Shown here piece by piece: positions 1 through 8,658 of a stretch of 64,000 nucleotides of DNA. The DNA comes from Acidaminococcus fermentans_A (GTDB lineage: Bacteria; Bacillota; Negativicutes; Acidaminococcales; Acidaminococcaceae): assembly GCF_052216985.1 (NCBI RefSeq), contig NZ_JBQOUY010000002.1, forward strand, positions 124,001 through 188,000, given 5' to 3'. Both the position numbers and the translations under genes were made by a program. The first letter of the stretch is position 1. Each line of letters begins with the position of its first letter. The notes beneath the pieces are model-generated. The model had not been told where the DNA came from. It worked only from the letters and a program-made list of their open reading frames with translations, and did no database searches.

Positions 1-8
1 GAGATTAC

Positions 9-737
9 ATGCATACGAAAAGAAGAACTGGACAGGTCCTTTTGCTGGCCTGTATCCTGGCTCTGGGCAGCGGGACCTGGGGCTGTGCCCAGGGAACAGG
101 CCGCCAATCCGTTTCTCCCGGGCAGGGAACGGCGGTACAGGAAAAACGATCCCTGGAAAGACCGGCCATGGAATCCAGGCCTATTGCCTTTACGGACCTG
201 CGGCGCCGGCTGATCCGGGAATATGCCCGGATCCACTACGGCCAGGAGATGGAAACCATTGTGCCCCAGGCAGTAGTGGTCCACTGGACGGCTTCTGATT
301 CCCGAGACGGAGTATACCGGTATTTTTACAACGAAGAGAATCCCCATCTCCAGAACGGGACTCTGAACGTGGCTTCCCATTTTCTGGTGGACCGGGACGG
401 GACCATCTGGCAGCTGACTCCGGAAACGGCTCTGAACCGGCATGCCATCGGACTGAACTGGTGCGCCATCGGCATCGAGAATGTGGGTGGGGTGGACGGC
501 CGGGAAGATCTGACCCAGGCCCAGCTGGAAGCCAATGTGAAACTGATCCGCTATCTCCGTGGGAAATATCCCGCCATCCAGTGGGTGCTGGGCCATTATC
601 AGCAGGACCAGGCTCGGCATACGGCTTTGTGGAAAGAGGACGTACCAGGCTATTATCATGGTAAGACGGATCCGGGACCCCATTTCATGGCGGGGCTTAG
701 GGAACGGCTAGCCGGGGAAGGAGTGAAGTTCTTTTGA
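9..737 (+). CDS. N-acetylmuramoyl-L-alanine amidase (Amidase_2), exported
   Basis: Zinc amidase that would cleave the amide bond between MurNAc and the stem peptide of peptidoglycan outside the cytoplasm. The 242-residue protein begins with a basic, hydrophobic signal segment (about residues 1-30) ending near a cysteine in GTWGC, a poor lipobox, so lipoprotein status is uncertain. The PGRP/Amidase_2 fold is shown by VVVHWTAS (zinc ligand H92), ASHFLVDRDGTIWQL, IGIENVGG, LGHYQQD (H196) and TDPGPHF (D221). Its TGA overlaps the next gene's TTG by four bases, so the two are translationally coupled. Family assignment is firm; the physiological role (cell-wall recycling or remodelling) is inferred. 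Confidence 0.9.
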   Translation: MHTKRRTGQVLLLACILALGSGTWGCAQGTGRQSVSPGQGTAVQEKRSLERPAMESRPIAFTDLRRRLIREYARIHYGQEMETIVPQAVVVHWTASDSRDGVYRYFYNEENPHLQNGTLNVASHFLVDRDGTIWQLTPETALNRHAIGLNWCAIGIENVGGVDGREDLTQAQLEANVKLIRYLRGKYPAIQWVLGHYQQDQARHTALWKEDVPGYYHGKTDPGPHFMAGLRERLAGEGVKFF

Positions 738-1615
738 AACCATGGAAACAGGGCATCGTCTTGCTGCTGGCGGGCCTTCTGCTGCTGCCCGGAGGGATGC
801 TGCCCCGGACGGCGTGGGCCGGGGCCCCGGCAGCCGCATCTTTCAGAGCGGCCCTGAGTCCCCGGATGCAGAAAATCGGAAGGATCATACGAGAGGCGGG
901 TCCCTGCCAGGTCTATTTCACCGATTTGACCACCAATCAGAGCATCTACCTGGGTAGCAGCACCCTGCCTTCTGCCAGTATGATCAAGGTCTTCATCCTG
1001 GCCAAGGCCTATGAAGATCTTCAGGCTGGCAGCCTGAGCCGGAAGGAAACCTTCACCCTCAGCCCGGACAATGTGGTGGGCGGGGCAGGAGTTCTCCAGG
1101 GACGGCCCTATGGAACCAAAGTCTCCCTCCAGGAGGCATTGGACCTGATGATCACAGAAAGCGACAATACCGCCGCCAACCTGCTCATCGACCGACTGGG
1201 CATGGACCGGATCAATACCTACATGCAGAACCATGGGTACAGCCACAGTGTCCTGCGCCGGAAAATGATGGATACCGAAGCCATGGGGGAAGGTCGGGAA
1301 AACCTGACCAGCACCCGGGACATAGCTCTATTGTTCAAACGGCTGTACCGGGGAAAATGCGTGGGCTTAGACCAGGACCGGGAAATGCTGGCCATTTACA
1401 AACGTCAGACGGACAACGACAGCATCCCTGGAGACCTGCCCCAGGGAACCGTGGTGGCGCACAAAACTGGAGAAGTCAGCGATGTGCGCCACGACGGGGG
1501 CATCGTCTATACCCCTAAAGGAGCCTATGTACTGGTGATCTTCACACGGAACTATACTCCTTACGGAACTATGGCCGCTCTGTCGAAGCAAATCTATCGG
1601 ACCTTTGTGGAATAG
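734..1615 (+). CDS. Class A beta-lactamase-like serine hydrolase, exported
   Basis: A 293-residue protein of the penicillin-recognising serine hydrolase fold. It starts at TTG (AAGGAG seven to twelve bases upstream, four-base overlap with the amidase gene) and has a signal peptide ending around AWAGAPA. The three hallmark motifs are present: SMIK (nucleophile S82, K85), SDN at 143-145 and KTG at 244-246. The omega-loop ExxLN of true class A beta-lactamases is not visible; the equivalent stretch reads DTEAMGEGRENLTSTRD, so deacylation and drug resistance are doubtful and a cell-wall role alongside the amidase is as likely. Confidence 0.85.
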   Translation: MKPWKQGIVLLLAGLLLLPGGMLPRTAWAGAPAAASFRAALSPRMQKIGRIIREAGPCQVYFTDLTTNQSIYLGSSTLPSASMIKVFILAKAYEDLQAGSLSRKETFTLSPDNVVGGAGVLQGRPYGTKVSLQEALDLMITESDNTAANLLIDRLGMDRINTYMQNHGYSHSVLRRKMMDTEAMGEGRENLTSTRDIALLFKRLYRGKCVGLDQDREMLAIYKRQTDNDSIPGDLPQGTVVAHKTGEVSDVRHDGGIVYTPKGAYVLVIFTRNYTPYGTMAALSKQIYRTFVE

Positions 1616-1625
1616 TAGGGAAGGG

Positions 1626-1658
1626 GATGTTGCACGTGAAAAATATGTGTGCAGCATC
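1626..1658 (+). repeat. TGTTGCAC hairpin
   Basis: GATGTTGCAC at 1626-1635 pairs with GTGCAGCATC at 1649-1658 (one G-U), just after the beta-lactamase-like gene. The same arm sequence recurs in two tandem hairpins at 11416-11491. No U-run follows, so it is not a classic terminator. Confidence 0.5.
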
Positions 1659-1876
1659 TCCAACGTCATAGGTCAGATGTCATACGCTTTTGGAAATCGA
1701 TTTTCGCAAATTGATTTTAAAACAGCAAAACCTGTTCCATAAATCAACTGATTTACTTAAATTCGGAGCCAGCAAAGCTGGCTTCCATGGACTTTCGACA
1801 ATAGAAAAGCGGTTCGGCTGAAGGGGAAGGGCAGCTGAAGGGAAATGCACTGACTGTGAGAAAAACAGCACTTGCA

Positions 1877-1903
1877 TTGACAAAGCTAATTTTTTGATAT
1901 AAA
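1877..1903 (+). promoter_or_regulatory. Candidate sigma-70 promoter
   Basis: TTGACA at 1877-1882 and TATAAA at 1898-1903, spacing 15, upstream of the exported protein at 1939. The spacing is short, so this is a tentative call. The remaining 1659-1876 stretch shows no gene. Confidence 0.4.
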
Positions 1904-1938
1904 ACGAAGTAAGATTGTACGCAGGAGGCTTGACAGAA

Positions 1939-2751
1939 TTGAAAAACCTGGATTGGAAAAGGATCATGGTGATGCTATCGGTGCTGGCCCTAGGGCTGCC
2001 GGCTGCAGCGGGGGCGGAAGAAGCCTGTACCCAAACTGCCAGTGTCCATTATCAGGCAGCCGGTGACACCCAAAAGGAAGTCTATTCTGGATATGACATG
2101 GCCGTCCAGGGCAGTACGCTGACGCTGGACCTGAAAGGAACAGCAGATGGAGATAAGGGATGGAGCGTGGCGGATCTGGATCCGACCATGCTGAGACTGG
2201 ATTCTCAGACCGTAACTCAGAACACCAGGGAGCAGCCGAAACTGGCTGTAACCAACCTGCATTTTACGGCACTCAAGGCAGGGGCAACCTCATTCCAGAT
2301 CAAACAAAAGGGGACGGATCCGGCAAATGCGCTGGAAGCCCATGTCACGATCAGCCCAGAGAAACAGATAATTAGTGTCCAGTTCACCCGTCCGGGTGCG
2401 GCTGGAGGCACCGATGCTGCCATCCTGAAATCCCTGGCGCCAGCAAAAGGGGATTCTTTCCAGGAAACCCATGAAGACCATCTAATCCGCAATGGTCTTA
2501 CCGGTGAAGCTTATTCCGACCGAATGGTATTGCTGCATCTAGACTGGGGGATGACCCGGAAAGATGTGGAAAAGCTAGCTGAAAAAATGGACTGCAGCGT
2601 CCAGTACTATATGCCTATGCTGAGCATGGCTGCTGTAAAACTGGATCAGCCGGTGAAGGATTCCCGGGAAATGCAACAGATCCTGGACAAATTCTGCGGG
2701 ATTACAGGCGTCATCATGGCGGATGTGGATCGGGTACTGACGCTGGAATGA
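1939..2751 (+). CDS. Exported protein of unknown function
   Basis: I do not recognise this protein. I choose the TTG at 1939 because AGGAGG lies at 1923-1928, ten bases upstream, and because translation then opens directly with a signal peptide (KNLDWKR basic start, hydrophobic core, AAAGA cleavage region). The mature part, about 240 residues, is polar with alternating short hydrophobic strands (for example DMAVQGSTLTLDLKG, VTNLHFTALKAGATSFQIK), suggesting Ig-like beta domains, followed by a mixed alpha/beta C-terminal part with two cysteines. The gene stands alone, with a promoter candidate upstream and a terminator about 135 bases downstream. Extracytoplasmic location is well supported; function is unknown. 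Confidence 0.75.
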   Translation: MKNLDWKRIMVMLSVLALGLPAAAGAEEACTQTASVHYQAAGDTQKEVYSGYDMAVQGSTLTLDLKGTADGDKGWSVADLDPTMLRLDSQTVTQNTREQPKLAVTNLHFTALKAGATSFQIKQKGTDPANALEAHVTISPEKQIISVQFTRPGAAGGTDAAILKSLAPAKGDSFQETHEDHLIRNGLTGEAYSDRMVLLHLDWGMTRKDVEKLAEKMDCSVQYYMPMLSMAAVKLDQPVKDSREMQQILDKFCGITGVIMADVDRVLTLE

Positions 2752-2886
2752 AGGTCCGGTCCGATGTCCTTCTTTACGTTTTCGAGGATTCCCTATATGG
2801 AATTGTAGAAATGGGAACATAAATTCATTGAGGAACAACTCAAAAAGTATACAAAACAACATTGAAGGAAACAGTTCTAGGTAAAG

Positions 2887-2929
2887 AAAAGCCATGCCGG
2901 GAAGAAAAAGTCCCTGCCATGGCTTTTTT
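2887..2929 (+). terminator. Intrinsic terminator
   Basis: Arms AAAAGCCATG and CATGGCTTTTT enclose inner pairs CGGGA/TCCCTG, followed by a T-run. It ends the transcript of the exported protein. A near relative with the same GCCATGGC arms sits at 13211-13249. Confidence 0.8.
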
Positions 2930-3235
2930 CGTGTATAACCAAGTGCTCATCCTGCATGCTGCTTCCGACTCCTGACTGACTATGGATTGATGGGAAAAAT
3001 GACCGGAACCTGTACTTTAGTACAGTAGAATTATTTTGAATATTTCGTAAAATGATAGTAGGGATGGAATACGTATGGAATGAGTGGCAGGGAGAAAAGG
3101 AGGCAGCCTATGGAGAACAACGGAATCAATGCCAGGGCTTTTATCGCCCCGGCGCTTGCCTGGGCGGGGCGGCAGGGCTGATGCTTGTGGTCATGTACGC
3201 GCCCCGGACAGAGCATATCAACGGTCAGATGTTAG
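2930..3235. other. Non-coding stretch
   Basis: No convincing gene on either strand. An open frame here runs through repeat sequence, lacks a ribosome site and shows no recognisable protein. Confidence 0.5.
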
Positions 3236-3300
3236 CTTCCTGCTCCAACCGTAGGGGCCGCAGGCCCGGCGGCCCGCCAGATACCCAATCCCCTGCGCCG
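3236..3300 (+). repeat. Mosaic intergenic repeat, partial copy
   Basis: The stretch CCAACCGTAGGGGCCGCAGG and the following CCCGGCGGCCCGCCAGAT match the central module of the family seen in full at 11096-11351 and 14926-15262. Confidence 0.7.
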
Positions 3301-3330
3301 TCTTCGTCGCGCTTGCCTTTCCCAATCAGA

Positions 3331-3375
3331 AATGGTAAAAATTCCTTGAAACAAGGAAGTTTTACCATTTTTTTA
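3331..3375 (+). terminator. Hairpin with T-run abutting the antitoxin ribosome site
   Basis: AATGGTAAAA pairs with TTTTACCATT and TTCCTTG with CAAGGAA, followed by a run of T. The AAGGAGG of the next gene begins within a few bases, leaving no room for a promoter between them. Confidence 0.75.
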
Positions 3376-3391
3376 TAAGGAGGAAACCACT

Positions 3392-3763
3392 ATGACCAAT
3401 GCTGTGCTGAAGGAACCGGTTCTGGATCAGAAACGGGTGACTATATCCTCGAAAAGACAATTTACCATTCCTCAAAAATATTATGCCCAGGTGGGATTTG
3501 GAAAAGAGGCAGAATGCCTCCTGACCCGGGATGCCATCATTATCCGTCCCCTTGCATCCAATCAGGGCGGAGAACTGGCAGAATCCATCCTGGCTGATCT
3601 GATAGCCCAGGGACTGTCCGGCCAGGAACTCCTGGAAGCCTTCCGGAAAAAACAGGCCCAAGTGGCTCCTGCCGTAAAGGCCATGCTTTCTGACTCCCGT
3701 AAAGTGGCAAAAGGGGAGAAAGAATATGAGACCATGGATGATGTATTTACGGCGGAGGATTGA
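3392..3763 (+). CDS. SpoVT/AbrB (MazE-like) antitoxin
   Basis: A 123-residue protein with an AbrB-type DNA-binding domain at about residues 13-55: RVTISSKRQFTIPQKYY, then a swapped-hairpin pattern through EAECLLTRDAIIIRPL. The C-terminal half is helical and charged, as expected for a toxin-neutralising tail. AAGGAGG precedes the ATG. Only three bases separate it from the RelE-like gene, so the pair is a type II toxin-antitoxin operon. Antitoxins of this kind usually repress their own promoter; the hairpin just upstream may be part of that control. Confidence 0.8.
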   Translation: MTNAVLKEPVLDQKRVTISSKRQFTIPQKYYAQVGFGKEAECLLTRDAIIIRPLASNQGGELAESILADLIAQGLSGQELLEAFRKKQAQVAPAVKAMLSDSRKVAKGEKEYETMDDVFTAED

Positions 3764-3766
3764 CCC

Positions 3767-4048
3767 ATGCCAGAAATCCGCTTTATGAAGTCGGCAGCCA
3801 GGTTTCTGAAAAAACTAAAAGAACTATATCGGCAGGCCTTGGAAAAATTGGCCCAGGATCCCACCCTCGGTCAGGAAAAAACAGGCGATTTGGCAGGTAT
3901 CCGCAGTTATGATATTTATTACAATAAAACCAATTACGAATTGGCCTATACAGTGGTTGTTGAAGACGATGCTATAATTGTGGTGATAATGGCTGGAACT
4001 CGGGAAAATTTATATGAAGAATTGAAACGATACATGAAGGTTCAATAA
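3767..4048 (+). CDS. RelE/ParE-superfamily toxin
   Basis: A 93-residue basic protein with the compact RelE/ParE fold: helical N-terminus (KSAARFLKKLKELYRQALEKL), then a beta-sheet core with IRSYDIYYNKTNYELAYTV and a terminal strand IIVVIMAGTREN. Proteins of this group cut ribosome-bound mRNA or poison gyrase; which of the two cannot be told from sequence. It directly follows its AbrB-type antitoxin, an uncommon pairing because RelE-fold toxins more often pair with RelB- or Phd-type antitoxins. Confidence 0.8.
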   Translation: MPEIRFMKSAARFLKKLKELYRQALEKLAQDPTLGQEKTGDLAGIRSYDIYYNKTNYELAYTVVVEDDAIIVVIMAGTRENLYEELKRYMKVQ

Positions 4049-4394
4049 GAATCGGGGTCCGCCAAAGACAAACCCTTCCCGGCCACCTTTCCATTCGGGA
4101 ATTTTACCGACATGAGTGGGATTTTGGGGCATGAAAAGAAGTGAGACATGGCCCTTCGGGCCTTGAGATATCAGACGTCAGATTTGTTCGGTGGAGAGGG
4201 GAAACATCCTGCCTTCATTTCTGGATGACCACATTTCTCCTTTATAGTGAAGTTTGCTCGTATGTAATGTTACAAAATGGACTATAGCCGTGGTTGGAGT
4301 AACCTGCTAGGGCAATTTTGTTTTGTACAATGCTTATGGTATACTTATTATAAGTGTAAATTTTGCAGAACAGCATTATCGTACAGGGGCGAAA
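4049..4394. other. Intergenic stretch with degraded repeat
   Basis: No gene. At 4050-4195 it holds weak matches to the mosaic repeat family (GTCCGCCAAAGACAAACCC, GGGCCTTGAGATATCAGACG), compare 7606-7715 and 9985-10035. Confidence 0.45.
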
Positions 4395-6152
4395 ATGGAG
4401 AATGATCGATGCTGTTATGTAGGAACGGTGGCTGAATTCCAAAAATTGAACTTAGACAATTGGACAGCTTACATGATTCGTAGGTTCCACCAGGTTTATC
4501 CTGATCTCCCTCTTGATGAGAATGAAAATAGAGGATAGGTCAAAGCATGGAGAAATTGTTTTAAGGTCATGCAGGCAGCGTTGGCCAATGCAAAATTTCC
4601 GGACACCAATTATATTGTGTTTGAATACAAGCTCCCCTATGAAGGAGAGCGTCGCCCAGACGTTTTACTGATCAGTGCTTCCTCTGTGGTGGTCTTTGAG
4701 TTCAAAGATTGGGATCGGTATCAAGTTTCCCAGGCCAACCAGCTTTTAGGATATAAAAGGGATTTAGAAGAGTATCACGTTGAAACCTGTGGGAAAACGG
4801 TTTATCCTATTCTTGTACTGACTTTAACCAAGGGCCTTCAGAATCAAAAAAAAAGACGTATATGTACGTTCTCCTGACAAACTTTCGATTCCTTGCCTTT
4901 CTTCAAAACCTTTTTCAATCACCCAATGGCTCAATTCCAACTATAAACCACTTTCTACGGTTCTTGAAGCTGCTCGCCAGTATGCAAATCATGAGCCCTT
5001 ACCTGAGATTCGGCAGGCCTATAGTGCAGGAATTCCGGATGCAATAGAATTTTTACATGGAAAGGTCCAGTATGCTTTTACTCATAAAAAGCATCTGTTA
5101 GCTTTCGTAACTGGAGTACCTGGTTCCGGTAAAACGCTGCTTGGGCTTCAGCTTGTTTATCAAGAAACAAAATATTCTACTTGGTTCTTATCCGGCAACA
5201 ATCCACTTGTAGAAGTCTTAAAGTATACTCTTAAAAGTAAATCTTTGGTCAATCAGGTTTATAACATAAAAAAGAAAAGCATATTAATCGGAACGTAATC
5301 GTTTTTGACGAAGGCCAAAGAGCATGGCCGGATGAACCTGAAAAATTGATAAATCTTATGAGCAAATGCCTGGATTGGGGCGTTTTACTCATTTTAGTAG
5401 GAGAAGGGCAAGACATCTATCAAAAGGAAATTGGCAGCTTGCAAATATGGGCAGATACATTATCTCCTGACTGGGAAGTTGCTTGTCCTTCCAAACTATT
5501 GCCAGTATTCAAAAGAGCTAAATTCGTAGAAGACAAATTGAATTTAACCGTTTCTCTTCGTACCCATACGGCAGGACAGTATAGCAAATTTGTGAATATG
5601 ATGATTGCAGGCTACACAAAGGAAGCTAAGGACTTGCTTGGTCAGATCGGTGAAGATTTCCCTATTTATTTTACCATGGATTTGTCTGCGGCTCAGCAAT
5701 ATTGCATCAATCGATATCACGAGGAAGATCATAAACATTATGGAATGATTACATCATCAAAAGAAGCATATCCCTGGTATCCCAAAATTTCAAAATGGGA
5801 ATGGGGACCATGGTATGTCCTTCCCCGAGGAGAGAAAGGGTCTAGCGGGAATTTTGAAAAGGTTGCTACGGAATTCAGCTGTCAGGGACTGGAATTAGAT
5901 ATGCCCATCGTATGCTGGAAGGATGATGTTTTGTGAGATGGACAGAAATGGTGGACAATTGACGATCCCAAATGGAATGATATAATTCATGATAATGTGG
6001 ATAGAAAGCATCGACTCAATAGTTATCGCGTGCTGCTAACCAGGGGACGTGATGGAATCATAATTTATATTCCCAATGAGAGTCGATTCAAGTCTACCTA
6101 TGAGTTCTTCAAAAATTTGGGAATCCAAGATTTAGAAGCTGCAAACGGTTAA
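4395..6152 (+). pseudogene. Decayed DUF2075-type ATPase/helicase
   Basis: Pieces of one protein are spread over several frames: an N-terminal part from ATG 4395 to a TAG near 4536, a nuclease-like stretch after about 4545 (ERRPDVLLISASSVVVFEFKDWDRY), a frame change near 4850, a P-loop FVTGVPGSGKTLLGLQLVY near 5107-5165, a break near 5297, Walker B NVIVFDEGQRAWPDEPEK near 5294-5345, a long intact stretch to a TGA at 5936, then a C-terminal part ending at 6152 with RVLLTRGRDGIIIYIP. The order matches DUF2075 (Schlafen-helicase-like) proteins. At least two frameshifts and two in-frame stops make it non-functional. Confidence 0.75.
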
Positions 6153-6189
6153 TATAATTAGTTTAAACTATCGATTGGAGGAGTTTCTC

Positions 6190-7215
6190 ATGGGATGGAG
6201 AATGAGAAGACGTATCAATTTGGGATTTGGATGCCATATCAATATCAGTAAAAGCGGAATCGGCTACAGCTGGGGAATGAAGGGAGTCAGATTCACCAAA
6301 ACGGCCCGGGGTGGAGTCCGTGAAACATATTCTGTCCCTGGAACGGGGATATCCTATGTGCAGGAACACGGTCCCAAAAGACAGAATGGTGTCCCCGGGG
6401 CCCAGCCAGTTCAGCAGCCATTAGAACCTCCTGCTGTCAGTACCGAAAGAATAGAAATTAGTGAATATCAGGATCCGGAATATGCTGTATTGCTAAAAAA
6501 ACTGAAAGCGGTCCAAAGATATAATTATATCAGTACTCCATTGTTGGCCACGGCGGTATTATCCATAGTGTATCCGGTATTTGCCCTGACGGCATTGCTT
6601 GGGGCTATCCTTAAGGTTCTTGTCTATACAAAACTGCGGGTCCCTATGGAATATTCCTTTGACGAAGAATCCAGGCAAAACTACGAGCATTTATCTGCAC
6701 TGTGGATGCAATTGGGTAATAATGCTAAATTTTGGCAGGTGATTTCGGAAAGCAGCCTTGAACGCAGAACCAACGGCGGCGCATCAAGGGGAATCAATCG
6801 TATTGCGGCGAGAGTTACCAATCAACTGCCTTTTTATATCCTGTCCAATGTGCCCTGCTTTGGGATAAAACTTCGAAAACAGGCTCTTTACTTTATGCCC
6901 GACAAGCTGCTGATCGTTTCAGCGATGGATGTGGGGGCGGTCAGCTATTCAGATATTCTGTTGGATTTCAAGAAAACATCATATGTGGAAGAAGAGCTGG
7001 TTCCCAATGACGCTGAAGTCATCGGCCAGACATGGCTGAAAGTCAATAAAAATGGAACACCTGACAAACGATTCAAAGACAACAGGCAGCTTCCTATTTG
7101 CGCATATGGAACTATCATTATCCGGTCCAAAAACAAAGATCTGTATGTGGAATTGATGTGTTCGAATAATAAGACCGTTGAAGGAATGAAGAAATTAGCA
7201 CAAAACCCTTCGTAA
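6190..7215 (+). CDS. DUF4236 domain protein
   Basis: I start at ATG 6190 because GGAGGAG lies seven bases upstream and the protein then opens with MGWRMRRRINLGFG, the typical beginning of DUF4236. This domain (residues 1-60, ending VPGTGISYVQE) is found in many bacteria with unknown function. A proline-rich linker follows, then two membrane segments around residues 112-150 (STPLLATAVLSIVYPVFAL and GAILKVLVYTKL), then a soluble C-terminal domain of about 180 residues. It is a single gene between two pseudogenes. A membrane-anchored cytoplasmic protein is likely; no function can be given. Confidence 0.8.
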   Translation: MGWRMRRRINLGFGCHINISKSGIGYSWGMKGVRFTKTARGGVRETYSVPGTGISYVQEHGPKRQNGVPGAQPVQQPLEPPAVSTERIEISEYQDPEYAVLLKKLKAVQRYNYISTPLLATAVLSIVYPVFALTALLGAILKVLVYTKLRVPMEYSFDEESRQNYEHLSALWMQLGNNAKFWQVISESSLERRTNGGASRGINRIAARVTNQLPFYILSNVPCFGIKLRKQALYFMPDKLLIVSAMDVGAVSYSDILLDFKKTSYVEEELVPNDAEVIGQTWLKVNKNGTPDKRFKDNRQLPICAYGTIIIRSKNKDLYVELMCSNNKTVEGMKKLAQNPS

Positions 7216-7249
7216 TGCTAATCTGAGGCAAAAGACTGTTATATATGCG

Positions 7250-7640
7250 GCATTCTTCTGATATCATGGACGATTTCTTTTATCATAGCGAATACCTTCT
7301 TTCTGTTGTACAGCCAGCTCCATGACAAAATAGGGGATGGATATACCCTGACGCAAAGCAACCTGTTCCTGGATGACTTCGTATCCCCGATGTTCAAAAA
7401 AAGATCGGGCTGTTATCGAAGCATGGGTCATGACCGTATTTTTTGCAAAATTCTCCAGGTGATTGCAGTGGCAAATCCTCTGCGTTGGTAATCTTTATGG
7501 ACAAACAGTCTGTCCAGGTAACCGGAGGGGGCCAAATCTCCAAAACCACCGATCTTATTTTTTTCACGGCAACAACTGTCCAGTGATCCAAAGTGGGAGA
7601 GATCCAGCCCAAGGTGATCCGGTTTCCCAATAAGGCGTGA
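7250..7640 (-). pseudogene. GNAT acetyltransferase remnant
   Basis: On the minus strand the pieces LDRLFVHKDYQRRGFATAI (the acetyl-CoA-binding motif) and, in another frame, THASITARSFFEHRGYEVI and ISIPYFVMEL are consecutive parts of one N-acetyltransferase. At least one frame change near 7455 and another near 7560 separate them, and the N-terminal half is missing: the coding sequence runs straight into mosaic repeat DNA (7606-7715). A broken gene whose 5' end was replaced by repeat sequence. Confidence 0.7.
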
Positions 7641-7715
7641 GGGACATGGTAAGAAATCAGACACGGACCTATGGGCCTTGAGACGTCAGATTTTGTACGG
7701 ATTAGCAGCAGGGAC
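7606..7715 (+). repeat. Mosaic intergenic repeat, left module
   Basis: Holds GATCCGGTTTCCCAATAAGG, then CGTGAGGGACATGG and GGGCCTTGAGACGTCAG. The same blocks occur at 9950-10035 and 14935-14960, and the first also at 8187-8200 and 11120-11132. Confidence 0.65.
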
Positions 7716-7747
7716 CTTTTCCTTATGTTTTGTTGGAGGCAATAATT

Positions 7748-8029
7748 TCAAGCTTCATTGTCCACATCTTTCATAAGGTCAGCAAAGCTGTGATACCGTT
7801 TGTATTTTTCCGGATGAGTTTTCATTTCTTCATACTCGGCAAGGGCAGCACGTGTTTCAGCATTGAATGCATTGCGGCGGACTTGGAAGGGAATCCCGTC
7901 ACATCTGACCGCACTCTTTAAAAACATGGTGATGGCAGACGACATATTCAGTCCCAAATCATTGAATAATCCTTCCGCTTCCTTTTTCAGCTCTGCGTCC
8001 ACGCGGACATTGATGTTGGCAGTAGTCAT
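7748..8029 (-). CDS. Orphan RelB/DinJ-family antitoxin, copy 1
   Basis: A 93-residue RelB/DinJ ribbon-helix-helix protein: MTTANINVRVDAELKKEAEG at the start forms the DNA-binding strand and first helix, then LGLNMSSAITMFLKSAV, then a charged toxin-binding tail. Antitoxins of this type bind a RelE/YafQ toxin and repress the operon. No toxin gene follows in either direction. The coding sequence is almost base-for-base identical to 9514-9795; the one difference I see (G at 7929 against A) is silent. GAGGTGAG on the minus strand serves as ribosome site. Confidence 0.85.
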   Translation of the reverse strand: MTTANINVRVDAELKKEAEGLFNDLGLNMSSAITMFLKSAVRCDGIPFQVRRNAFNAETRAALAEYEEMKTHPEKYKRYHSFADLMKDVDNEA

Positions 8030-8160
8030 CCTGACTCACCTCTTTCTTTTTATCAATTTAATTATATGTTAAAATAATGAAAAGAGCAATATAATAAATG
8101 ATATTGTTCTATTTTTGCAACATATTTTACTATAAATTAAAACAGTAACGACTAACAAAA

Positions 8161-8424
8161 TCTGGTAGGCGAGATCCAGCCCAAAGTGATCCGGTTTCTA
8201 AAGCTAAATGAACAGTGCAGAGCGCAGAGGGAAGAGAGAAGAGCGGTATGGTGGGAATCCAATGACCCATTGCGATACCGTAGAGGGCGCGTAGATGCTC
8301 CTGAACGTGAAAACCGGTGGCCGGGAAGGGTTTCCCTTTGGATTGCACCCTATGCCGTCGATTTCGGAGCATGGTGCAGAAAAGGCGGGGCAACCGGCCT
8401 GCGCCCCCTACGGGTCCGTGAATG
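8161..8424 (+). repeat. Mosaic intergenic repeat, long copy
   Basis: Begins GAGATCCAGCCCAAAGTGAT, passes through a block of AGAG/GCAGAG purine-rich sequence shared with 11140-11175 and 14990-15015, then CATTGCGATACCGTAGAGGG and CTGAACGTGAAAACCGGTGG (also at 10148-10167). Unlike other long copies, it lacks the terminal hairpin and instead ends with an inverted piece (GCCCCCTACGG). Confidence 0.65.
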
Positions 8425-8490
8425 AATAACTATACTGTGATGAAGATTTTACCGAGAACTTATTGACACATACCTTTCCCAACAGACTGC

Positions 8491-8519
8491 TTGCCAAATT
8501 TCATCAACTCTGTTATACT
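8491..8519 (+). promoter_or_regulatory. Sigma-70 promoter of the radical SAM gene
   Basis: TTGCCA at 8491-8496 and TATACT at 8514-8519 with 17-base spacing. Transcription would begin near 8526, leaving a leader of about 130 bases before the ATG at 8659. Confidence 0.6.
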
Positions 8520-8525
8520 AAACAC

Positions 8526-8658
8526 GAATCAATCATATACAAGTGGTGCTGGCTGCTGCCGAGTAGTCAGAAGTACGCCGTTTCCTTATCGTCAGGTCTT
8601 AGCAGATAAGGAAGCGGCATATTTATTTTTGACCGTAATAAACATTCAGGAGAAACTA
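8526..8658 (+). promoter_or_regulatory. Structured 5' leader with attenuator-like hairpin
   Basis: GCCGTTTCCTTATC (8577-8590) pairs along its whole length with GATAAGGAAGCGGC (8605-8618, one G-U), and ATATTTATTTTTG follows: an intrinsic-terminator shape inside the leader. Upstream, 8543-8576 is GC-richer and may form a competing structure. This layout suggests a riboswitch or attenuator; I cannot assign a class. Confidence 0.5.

Noticed and set aside
3052..3378. 108-codon plus-strand open frame
   Set aside because: It runs through mosaic repeat and terminator sequence, has no ribosome site and reads as low-complexity Arg/Pro/Ser text.
8186..8425. 79-codon frame in the repeat at 8161-8424
   Set aside because: Entirely repeat DNA; no ribosome site and no sign of protein selection. 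The same holds for frames in the other repeat copies (10040-10369, 11142-11354, 14957-15220).
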